From contig NC_013407.1 of assembly GCF_000024625.1 (NCBI RefSeq), positions 1,583,928-1,647,927 on the forward strand: a stretch of 64,000 nt of DNA. Reading direction: 5' to 3'. Positions 56,918 through 64,000 of the stretch are shown one piece after another. Origin of the DNA: Methanocaldococcus vulcanius M7. Lineage in GTDB: Archaea > AGJL01 > Methanococci > Methanococcales > Methanocaldococcaceae. The notes below the pieces were generated by a model that had not been told where the DNA came from, searched no databases, and worked only from the letters and a program-made list of their open reading frames with translations. The position numbers and the translations under genes are program-made. Numbering within the stretch: the first letter of the stretch is position 1; each line of letters begins with the position of its first letter.

Positions 56918-57355
56918 ATGATAATTAGAGGAATAAGAGGAGCTAAAATAAAAAATGAGATATTTAGTTTGGATTTAAATTTTCAAATTTTAAATGCTGA
57001 TGTTATAGCCACAGAAAAACATATTTTACATGCAATAAACCAAGCAAGAACAAAAAAACCGATAGCAAAGAGTTTCTGGATGGAAATTTTAGTTAGGGCT
57101 TCCGGACAGAGACAGATACAGGAGGCAATAAAGATCATTGGGGCTAAGGATGGGAATGTGTGCTTAATCTGTGAAGATGAAGAGACATTTAAAAAAGTTC
57201 ATGAGCTAATTGGTGGAGAGATAGATAATTCGGTTTTAGATATTAACGAAGAGAAAGAAAAATTGATAAGAGAGGTTTTTAAGATTAAAGGTTTCGGGAA
57301 CGTTATTGAGAGAGTTTTGGAGAAGATAGCCCTAATTGAATTAAAAAAGGAATAA
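56918..57355 (+). CDS. cgi121: KEOPS complex subunit Cgi121
   Basis: The tRNA-binding subunit (145 residues) of the KEOPS t6A complex, which contacts Bud32 and the tRNA 3' end. The pattern IIRGIRGAKIKN, ATEKHILHAINQARTKKPIA and LVRASGQRQIQEAIKIIG agrees with archaeal Cgi121 (MJ0187 by recollection). It lies 3 bases after the CBS-ParB gene with weak ribosome site GGGATAAATT. Pcc1 is at 19.2 kb. Confidence 0.88.
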   Translation: MIIRGIRGAKIKNEIFSLDLNFQILNADVIATEKHILHAINQARTKKPIAKSFWMEILVRASGQRQIQEAIKIIGAKDGNVCLICEDEETFKKVHELIGGEIDNSVLDINEEKEKLIREVFKIKGFGNVIERVLEKIALIELKKE

Positions 57356-57602
57356 TTTTGAACATTATAATGATATTTTTTGCGAGGATGCAGTTCTTTT
57401 TCAAATAGGGAATCTTTCAAATAAACATCTAAAACCAAATGAAAATCTTGTCTAACCACTCTCAAAGACGTCCGTGTTCATTTAACTGAATTAATAAATA
57501 GAAATAGCCAAAACTCTAAAAAATTAAAATAATAATTTAAAAAATAAATTTAAGGTTGGAATCTTTCAAAACATAGGGAAAACTCTTAATCTGGTGATAA
57601 AA

Positions 57603-58811
57603 ATGAGAGTTATAGAAGGAGGAGTTGTGTCTCCAAAAGGATTTAAAGCCAATGGATACAAAGAGGGAAAATATGGAGTTGCCATAATTATCTCTGAAAA
57701 AGAGGCGGTTGGAGCTGGAACATTTACAACAAATAAAGTTGTAGCACACCCAGTAATCTTATCAAGGGAACTAATAAAAAATAAGGATAAATTTAGGGCA
57801 ATAGTTGCAAACAGTGGGAACGCTAACTGCTTCACAAAAGATGGGATGAGAGATGCCAAAGAAATGCAAAAATTAATAGCAGATCTTTTTAATATTAGAG
57901 AGGATGATGTCTTAGTTGCCTCAACAGGAGTTATTGGAAGAAAGATGAATATGGACATTATAAAAGATAGAATAAATAAGGTCTATAATTTGATAAAAGA
58001 GGGGAATAGTTCAATAAACGCTGCCAAGGCAATAATGACAACAGATACAAAACCAAAAGAGATAGCTGTGGAGTTTGAGGTTAATGGAAAAGTTGTTAGA
58101 GTTGGAGGAATAGCAAAAGGGGCAGGAATGATAGCTCCAAATATGATACATGCCACTATGCTCTGCTTTATAACAACTGATATAGAGATTGATAAAGAAA
58201 GTTTAACAAACGTTTTGCAGAGGGTTGTGGATAAAACATTCAACAACATATCCGTCGATGGAGACACTTCAACAAATGATACTGTCTTCATTTTAGCCAA
58301 TGGGCTGAGTGGAGTTAATTATAATGAGTGTAGGGAAGAGTTTGAAAATGCCTTGTTGTATGTTTGCAGAGAGCTTGCGAAGATGATTGTTAAGGATGGT
58401 GAAGGAGCAACTAAGTTTATGGAGGTTGTTGTTAAAGGGTCTAAAACTAAGGAGGATGCGATTAAAGCTTCAAAGGCCGTTGTTAATTCTTTGTTAGTCA
58501 AGACAGCAGTATTTGGTGGAGATCCAAATTGGGGAAGAATTGTTGCTGCTGTTGGTTATAGCGGAGCTGATTTCAATCCAGAGATTGTTGATGTTATATT
58601 GAGCAACTATAAAGATGAGGTTTATTTGGTTAAAGATGGAACTCCATTGGCTGATGAAGGAACTGAAGAGTTAAAGAAAGCAGAAGAATTAATGAAATCT
58701 GATGAAATAAAGATAGTTGTTGATTTGAAGATGGGAGAGTTTGAAAATGTTTGTTATGGGTGTGATTTGAGCTATGAGTATGTTAGAATAAATGCTGAAT
58801 ACACAACTTAA
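57603..58811 (+). CDS. argJ: Glutamate N-acetyltransferase (ArgJ)
   Basis: Bifunctional ornithine/glutamate acetyltransferase of arginine synthesis (402 residues). The precursor self-cleaves at the Ala-Thr bond in GAGMIAPNMIHATMLCF near residue 180; the Thr becomes the nucleophile of the beta chain. ANSGNANCFTKDG near residue 65 forms the oxyanion hole area, and GDPNWGRIVAAVGYSG is conserved. The ATG at 57603 has GGTGATAA upstream; the GTG nine bases earlier lies in that site. The upstream 240 bases are AT-rich, with no gene seen. Confidence 0.96.
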   Translation: MRVIEGGVVSPKGFKANGYKEGKYGVAIIISEKEAVGAGTFTTNKVVAHPVILSRELIKNKDKFRAIVANSGNANCFTKDGMRDAKEMQKLIADLFNIREDDVLVASTGVIGRKMNMDIIKDRINKVYNLIKEGNSSINAAKAIMTTDTKPKEIAVEFEVNGKVVRVGGIAKGAGMIAPNMIHATMLCFITTDIEIDKESLTNVLQRVVDKTFNNISVDGDTSTNDTVFILANGLSGVNYNECREEFENALLYVCRELAKMIVKDGEGATKFMEVVVKGSKTKEDAIKASKAVVNSLLVKTAVFGGDPNWGRIVAAVGYSGADFNPEIVDVILSNYKDEVYLVKDGTPLADEGTEELKKAEELMKSDEIKIVVDLKMGEFENVCYGCDLSYEYVRINAEYTT

Positions 58812-59064
58812 ATTATTTTAATTTTTGTTTTATTATTTTTATTTTTATTAACTTATTTATTCAAATTAAAGAATAATTAAAATTTTTATAAATCAATTTT
58901 TATAAATAAAATTTACTTAAAAAGTATTATAGATTTTTTGTAATATTAAGTATCCGTATCATTTTCCGTTTATATTGACTTCTGATTTTATTCATCAATA
59001 CCTTGCATTAGATAAGTAAATAAAATTATCGATTATTTTTTCACTATTTTAAAGAGGGATATTG

Positions 59065-59934
59065 ATGAACCAAATAATTAAAAAACTCATTATAGAACCG
59101 TTAATCTATCCATTTTATAAAGGAAACTATAAGAATTTTATTATTTTGGGATTAATCTTAACTATACTCGTAGCATTTGTTATGTCCTATCTACTTCAAA
59201 TTTTAGCTGGAATATATATGCCGTCAGATATATTTGTTTTTTATATGATTTTATTACCATATTTTATTCCGTTTATTATTATGTTGGGATATATACTTAT
59301 GGTTTTTGAGAGTTCTATCTATGGAAAGGATGATTTACCTAATTTAGATGCTAAAAAGCTAATTCTATATGGATTTAAGGCATTTGGCTATATATTGTTG
59401 TTATTGTTAATAATTACATTAGTTTTTTTAATATGGATAATATTATATGAAACGATAAAATATGGTAATTCTCCTCTATATTCTCGTGCTTTTGGATTAT
59501 TTCCACCATTTTCATATATTGCAGGAATAATATTTTTAATACTGGTCATATTTATGGCAAATCTCATAATTCTATGTTCAGTCTTGTCTATGCCCTCGTA
59601 TGAATGCTTTACGTTAATACCCTGGAGTTTTATTGGTAGAAATATGAGCGACTATTTAATAATAGCAATAGTTTGGTTCTTCTTTCCCATTATACTTTTT
59701 AAACTCTATAATAGAAATATTAATCTAAAAAAATTGGTAAGATTTACATTTTTCCTAAGATATTTTCTAATTTTCGTAATTTCTGGAATTTATCTGTTAT
59801 TGATTTTTAAGATAGTGCTTTTTGTAGATTATTTTAAAACTCTTATAATCTTTTACCTTCTCATAGTTATTGCAAGGATGTTCGGAGTGTATTTTAGAGA
59901 GGTAGAGAACAATTATAAAAAGGTGAGATTATGA
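59065..59934 (+). CDS. Polytopic membrane protein, DUF4013-like
   Basis: The 289-residue protein has about seven hydrophobic segments and few charged residues between. The N-terminus has a short positive stretch (NQIIKKLIIEPLIYPFYKGN). IARMFGVYFREVENN is near the C-terminus. Such helices with small GxYhh features resemble DUF4013 proteins, which occur in multiple copies in archaea. The ATG at 59065 follows AGAGGGAT. The last 4 bases overlap the next gene, so the secreted protein is coupled to it. A remnant of another copy is at 62739. Confidence 0.68.
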   Translation: MNQIIKKLIIEPLIYPFYKGNYKNFIILGLILTILVAFVMSYLLQILAGIYMPSDIFVFYMILLPYFIPFIIMLGYILMVFESSIYGKDDLPNLDAKKLILYGFKAFGYILLLLLIITLVFLIWIILYETIKYGNSPLYSRAFGLFPPFSYIAGIIFLILVIFMANLIILCSVLSMPSYECFTLIPWSFIGRNMSDYLIIAIVWFFFPIILFKLYNRNINLKKLVRFTFFLRYFLIFVISGIYLLLIFKIVLFVDYFKTLIIFYLLIVIARMFGVYFREVENNYKKVRL

Positions 59935-61196
59935 AAAAACTTCTATCTTTTATATTTTTAATTTTTCTTATTTACTCTTTTGGAGTTTCTTCAGCTGAAG
60001 TTTGTCCATTTAAGGATGGATTTATAATAATTTATCATGATATTGGTTATGATAAGCTTTTTGGATATACTTACAACGATTCTAAGATTTTGTATTTTAA
60101 CAACTCAAAAACTTTAATGGACATAACTCCTATTTCTGACTATTACTTTCCTGAGTTGTATCATAATATACCATATTATTATTGTGGCTCAACTAATAAT
60201 TTAACTATATTATCTTTTGGATATTTTTATTTCCCAAAAAATGGTGACGGAATAGTTTTTTTAGGTGTTTTAGTATACACAACAAAGGACAATAAAATAA
60301 ACTACACTGAGAAAATATTGTGGGCTGATGTTTTTTATTCAGTTGATGATTTTGATATATCTCCTCCTGCATGTTCTTCTAATGAGGCATTACTTGTTTA
60401 TTGTTATAAAATGAAAGCAGATTATCCAGAAAATATTCTTGTGTTAATAAATAACACCAACATAACCGAATTAAAGAAGTTTGAGGATGACAACTATTAT
60501 ACTACGTTCCAACATTACATATATCAACCTATATTCATCTTTACAATCTACGATTCGAAGGCAAAGAAGTTTTATATCTTAGATGGGCGTTTATCAAATA
60601 CTTCATTTCCTTTGTATTCTTATTACGGTGGAAAAATCCATTTCGAAGATAACATAACTCTTCCAAAATATGAAAATATTTCTTGGGAGTGTATAGATTT
60701 TTACAGCATAAATGGGACTTTATATATTGTTATGAAGGAATATAACTATTCTTTTGGGAGTTATATAGATAAAAAACCCTACCTTTTACTTTGGAGAAAT
60801 AAAACCATAAAAATCATAAGTAATTATTCAAATCCATATTATTTTGCTAAAATCAAAGGAGGAGAAATTCCAATAGAAAAGAGTTATCTAAAAAGAATCT
60901 TTAGAGACAAGTATGAAAATATAAGAATTACTGACTTAGCATACAATAACGGGATGCTATTAATAGAAACAGAAGAAAATCACAAATTGCACTATTATAT
61001 CATAAAAAACAACTCAATAGAAGAGATAAAACTAAAAAATATTATAAAATTGTATAAAACAAAACATACCTTATGGGATGATATTAAAAAGACATTAGAG
61101 CCAAAAATTTATTGGATAATTCATAATTGGTATGTAATTGTCTTAGTTATTGCTGGATTGTTATGGAGTTTGGTGTTGTTTTATGGAAAAAGATGA
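59931..61196 (+). CDS. Secreted membrane-anchored surface protein with beta-propeller-like repeats
   Basis: The 421-residue protein has a signal-type N-terminus (KKLLSFIFLIFLIYSFGVSS), a large extracellular domain with about ten or more N-x-S/T sites, and one C-terminal membrane helix (about residues 397-415, WYVIVLVIAGLLWSLVLFY). Recurring blocks such as KPYLLLWRNKTIKII resemble propeller blades. The same pattern is found in the gene at 62861. No enzyme motif is visible. Its start overlaps the DUF4013-like gene (ATGA), so they are translated together. Confidence 0.7.
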   Translation: MKKLLSFIFLIFLIYSFGVSSAEVCPFKDGFIIIYHDIGYDKLFGYTYNDSKILYFNNSKTLMDITPISDYYFPELYHNIPYYYCGSTNNLTILSFGYFYFPKNGDGIVFLGVLVYTTKDNKINYTEKILWADVFYSVDDFDISPPACSSNEALLVYCYKMKADYPENILVLINNTNITELKKFEDDNYYTTFQHYIYQPIFIFTIYDSKAKKFYILDGRLSNTSFPLYSYYGGKIHFEDNITLPKYENISWECIDFYSINGTLYIVMKEYNYSFGSYIDKKPYLLLWRNKTIKIISNYSNPYYFAKIKGGEIPIEKSYLKRIFRDKYENIRITDLAYNNGMLLIETEENHKLHYYIIKNNSIEEIKLKNIIKLYKTKHTLWDDIKKTLEPKIYWIIHNWYVIVLVIAGLLWSLVLFYGKR

Positions 61197-61240
61197 ATAA
61201 TCACCATATATAAAATATATTAAGCTTACCAGGGGAAATT

Positions 61241-62545
61241 ATGAAAAAGATACACTTAACTTTAATTATACTCTTTGTTGCTTTATCATTGTTATTTATT
61301 TTTAATAATACCCAGCATGTCAAACCAACTTACATAAACAAATTTCCTTACATAATTAATAGCCCAGGATATTATGTTATAAACACTACTGCAACTTTAA
61401 ATGAAACTGCTATTATCATAAATTCAGATAATGTTGTTTTAGATGGAAATGGATGTGTTTTAAAAGGAATGGGAAATTATTGTGGAATAAAGATAGATAA
61501 CGGCATAGATATAAAAATTAAAAATTTAGTTGTAAATGACTGGAAATATGGAGTATTTGCTAATGGTTATCAAATAACATTAGAAAATATCTCTGCCTAT
61601 GGAAATAAATATGGGATATATGCTTTAAATCATAATGGAATCATCATTTTAAATGGTAAGATTTATAATGCAGGCATAAAAATGAGAAATTGTAAGATGT
61701 TTAACAATACTTACAACTTTGCTCTAAAAAATTACGATTTGGATTGGGATAAAAATTCTAACAATATTGACATGTCCAATACTGTTAATGGGAAGCCAAT
61801 ATACTATTTAATAAACAAAAGAAATATTGTTATAAGTAAGTCATCAAATATAGGAGCTTTATATTTAATTAACTGCGAGAATATTAGCATAGAAGGGCTA
61901 AATTTAACAAATAACGTTTATGGTGTCTTTATTTATGGTGGAAAAAACATATCCATTAAAAACTCAGTAGTATGTTTTAACCAGTGGGGAATCTATGCAT
62001 ATAAAGTTGATAACTTAAACTTGGAAAATATATCTTCATACTCAAACATCGTTGGAATGCATTTTGAGTTTTCAAATAAACATATAGAAAACTGCAAAAT
62101 GTTTGATAATACATTTAATCTTGTAATCATTGATTCGATAGGCCAAGATTTTGGTTATATAAAAAATACAACAGTAAATAATAGGTTAGTGTATTATTTG
62201 ATTAATAAAAGCAGTTTAATCATTGATAAACACTCAAATGCTGGAACTATATATTTAATAAACTGCAACAACATCACTGTCAAAAATTTAAACCTAACCA
62301 ATAATGGGTTTGGTGTCTATTTAATTAATACTTCAAACTCAAAATTTGAAAATTTAAGAATATCTAATAATTGGTGGGGGGTATATCTAACATTATCATA
62401 CAATAATACCTTTAAAAATATATCTCTAATTTCAAATATTCATAATATTTCCGGCTCTAAAGGAAATAACTTTATAAATGTAGTTAATGTCCCAATATCA
62501 AATGAATCCCGTATTTTAAAAAAGTATTATGAGTTATGGGAATAA
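61241..62545 (+). CDS. Secreted right-handed beta-helix protein (NosD-like)
   Basis: The 434-residue protein has an N-terminal hydrophobic anchor (about residues 5-22), then SPGYYVINTTATLNETAIII, typical of NosD/CASH domains. Many rungs of about 22 residues follow, with patterns like NxxGVxxxxxxNxxxxNxxI (for example NLTNNVYGVFIYGGKNISIK). Asn is very frequent and many N-glycosylation sequons occur. This suggests a surface carbohydrate-binding or lyase-like helix; no catalytic residues are evident. The same group of surface genes lies on both sides. Confidence 0.75.
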   Translation: MKKIHLTLIILFVALSLLFIFNNTQHVKPTYINKFPYIINSPGYYVINTTATLNETAIIINSDNVVLDGNGCVLKGMGNYCGIKIDNGIDIKIKNLVVNDWKYGVFANGYQITLENISAYGNKYGIYALNHNGIIILNGKIYNAGIKMRNCKMFNNTYNFALKNYDLDWDKNSNNIDMSNTVNGKPIYYLINKRNIVISKSSNIGALYLINCENISIEGLNLTNNVYGVFIYGGKNISIKNSVVCFNQWGIYAYKVDNLNLENISSYSNIVGMHFEFSNKHIENCKMFDNTFNLVIIDSIGQDFGYIKNTTVNNRLVYYLINKSSLIIDKHSNAGTIYLINCNNITVKNLNLTNNGFGVYLINTSNSKFENLRISNNWWGVYLTLSYNNTFKNISLISNIHNISGSKGNNFINVVNVPISNESRILKKYYELWE

Positions 62546-62738
62546 GACATGAAAAGATTTGATTATTATTTAAAGAAATCTAAGAAAATTGATAAGATTT
62601 AGATGTTTATTTTTTCATATTTTATATCCATATTTTTAATACTTTCGATTTATAAAGTGTCATAATAATTATGATGAACGATAAAAATTATCAAAAAACA
62701 TAATTTTTATGTTTAGATAAGAATCAAATTTAAATATA
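62546..62738. other. Intergenic stretch after the beta-helix gene, no gene seen
   Basis: AT-rich sequence downstream of the beta-helix gene. Together with the remnant that follows, it makes a 315-base region without an intact gene. A short ATG frame right after the stop (MKRFDYYLKKSKKIDKI) is probably not coding. Confidence 0.4.
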
Positions 62739-62816
62739 ATGAGATGGAATATAGCGAGAATGTTTGGATTGTATTTCGGAGAGATAAAGGAAAATTTTTT
62801 TTATAAAAAGTATTAA
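62739..62816 (+). pseudogene. Remnant of a DUF4013-like gene terminus
   Basis: The frame reads MRWNIARMFGLYFGEIKENF and ends with YKKY-stop. It aligns with the C-terminus of the intact membrane protein (VIARMFGVYFREVENNYKKV). No membrane segments remain upstream. The remnant lies in the same position relative to the next surface gene (62861) as the intact gene lies to 59931, about 45 bases upstream instead of overlapping. It looks like the end of a deleted second membrane gene. Confidence 0.75.
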
Positions 62817-62860
62817 ACTGACGGTTTAATGTTAGTTCCGACATAATGTGGGGTGGAATA

Positions 62861-64000
62861 ATGAAAAAAGTTATCCTCTTTTTAATTTTAATATTTATAT
62901 ATTTATTTCATCCATTATTTGCAGATGAAAATATCTCAATTGAAGGCATGGCTACAAATGGAACGGATGTAATGATCAGTGTTTATGATAAAATCAACTC
63001 AAAGATGTATGAAATATTATATAATGGAAAAAATTTTGAAGTTATTTTAAAATTTCCAATAAATGAATCTGAATTATTCAACAACTCAAAGATAAACTTT
63101 GAGCCAAAGGATTGGAATTTTTATAATTATTTTAAACATCCTATTGTGGTTGGTTATTTTAAAGGAAAATGGATATTTTATAGCCCAGAAATGTTGGGAT
63201 TTTTTGATGGGAGGGCTTTTACAACCACAATAAGCGGACTTTATTCTGGATGTTCAACTGCAAGCATCTCAAAGTTTAAAAGTAGCGATGATGTAGCGTT
63301 TATTGTTTGGAGTGGCTCAACAACATCGTGTAGTGGAGAGTGGTTATGTGCTTACTACAATCTCCCAGGAAAAAATATCTTCCCATATCGTCAAGGATAC
63401 TACGGCATAGCTTATAATTCAAAAAATGATTTTTGGTATATATATTATTTTAACAATTTCACAAATAACTCCATTTATATTTGGAAGAATGAAAAAATAA
63501 TAAGATCATTTAATCTACCTAATGACAAAATTGAAGTATTTCATTTATACCACCTTAATTACCAACCTATGGAATGCGATAACAATGGAAATTTATTAAT
63601 CCCATTAACTTCCCCTCCAAAATACTCTAAAGGACTTTATCTATACAATGGAAAAAACCTAACAAAAATATCGAACATAACTCCATATGTTATGTGCAGA
63701 GGAGATAAAGGAGTTTTAATGGCTACAAATGATGGGCTTTATATGTATAAGGATGGAACAATAACAGATCTCTCTGATTTTGGATTTAAAAGAGTTGATT
63801 ATATCATTTATGTTAATAAAAAGGGCTATTGGTTAATAGCTGGAATGGACAAAAATAATACTACAAAATTGATTAAATTCAATGAAAACAGCAGTATAGA
63901 AGATTTAACTCAACAATTGGCAAATACAACAAACTACAACAAGAAAATTGAAGAAATAGATAAAGAGATTGACGAAATTACCAGTAAATTAAAGGAATTA
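62861..64000 (+). CDS. Secreted beta-propeller-like surface protein (partial, cut at window end)
   Basis: The frame is open from ATG 62861, after GGGGTGG, to the window edge (380 codons). There is a signal-type N-terminus (KKVILFLILIFIYLFHPLFA), several N-x-S/T sites, and repeated blade-like units (GLYLYNGKNLTKISN, then DGLYMYKDGTITDLSDFGFK). A coiled-coil-like end begins near residue 366 (KKIEEIDKEIDEITSKLKEL). It is similar in design to the protein at 59931, and a C-terminal anchor is expected beyond the window. The function is unknown. Confidence 0.72.
   Translation, partial: MKKVILFLILIFIYLFHPLFADENISIEGMATNGTDVMISVYDKINSKMYEILYNGKNFEVILKFPINESELFNNSKINFEPKDWNFYNYFKHPIVVGYFKGKWIFYSPEMLGFFDGRAFTTTISGLYSGCSTASISKFKSSDDVAFIVWSGSTTSCSGEWLCAYYNLPGKNIFPYRQGYYGIAYNSKNDFWYIYYFNNFTNNSIYIWKNEKIIRSFNLPNDKIEVFHLYHLNYQPMECDNNGNLLIPLTSPPKYSKGLYLYNGKNLTKISNITPYVMCRGDKGVLMATNDGLYMYKDGTITDLSDFGFKRVDYIIYVNKKGYWLIAGMDKNNTTKLIKFNENSSIEDLTQQLANTTNYNKKIEEIDKEIDEITSKLKEL

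Noticed and set aside
57356-57602. Possible CRISPR-like or guide-RNA segment before argJ
   Set aside because: Two similar short pieces (AATCTTTCAAA) are seen, but no regular repeat or spacer spacing and no stable fold.

Overview
The window is chromosomal DNA of a hyperthermophilic methanogen of the genus Methanocaldococcus, close to but apparently not M. jannaschii. This rests on the AT-rich composition, archaeal information-processing genes (TBP, PCNA, GINS, Alba, RNA polymerase subunits D, K, N and P, A-type ATPase, S27e, L44e, L37Ae, LX), methanogen-specific genes (aksA for coenzyme B, hcgA for the FeGP cofactor of Hmd, sulfide-dependent Thi4), GGTGAT-type ribosome binding sites, TTG and GTG starts, and an in-frame UGA in a HesB-like gene, as in selenoprotein-making Methanococcales. 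Locus numbers of M. jannaschii in this answer come from memory and were not checked.

Layout. 0-6.4 kb: replication and ribosomal genes (pcn, GINS, rpl44e, rps27e on the minus strand; chorismate mutase, rps17e, dapA, gatC-like, rpl41e, an ACT regulator and a CYTH cyclase on the plus strand). 6.7-16.2 kb: aroA, aksA, a DUF2334 protein, hisH, tbp, the L1-L10-L12 operon and thi4. 16.3-22.2 kb: an apparently solitary Dam-type methylase, hcgA, then LX, pcc1, Brix, rpoP, L37Ae, SBDS and psmA. 22.6-29.6 kb: a predicted HesB selenoprotein, an archaeoflavoprotein, phosphopantothenate synthetase, sucC, a broken membrane gene, a sugar-nucleotide epimerase, Alba, hypA and a STAND-type ATPase. 29.6-38.5 kb: a complete A-type ATPase operon except atpD. 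38.6-49.2 kb: DUF531, tRNA-Leu, nucS, a candidate H/ACA guide RNA, the NTP pyrophosphatase, a CitG-like gene, glyS, a small regulator pair, a nuclease-like fusion, pmbA and enolase. 49.4-55.7 kb: hypC behind a duplicated promoter, ferredoxin, an enolase-like paralog and the rpoK/tRNA-Pro/rpoN/S9/L13/L18e/rpoD/S11/S4/S13/tRNA-Ser cluster. 56-58.8 kb: a CBS-ParB protein, Cgi121 and argJ. 59-64 kb: an accessory block of DUF4013-like membrane protein and secreted glycoprotein-like genes, with a decayed copy.

How the parts connect. Most genes are core translation, transcription, energy and biosynthesis. Two KEOPS subunits (Pcc1, Cgi121) and two hydrogenase maturation genes (hypA, hypC) sit in separate places. 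The most interesting non-standard signals are the selenoprotein without a visible SECIS, a 70-nt H/ACA-like RNA whose pocket can pair with helix 69 of 23S rRNA, a GC-rich L1-binding hairpin inside rpl1, an exact 129-bp tandem duplication at hypC, a leftover gene terminus behind the CitG-like gene, and the paralogous membrane and surface gene families. No CRISPR array, rRNA gene or intact insertion sequence was seen.
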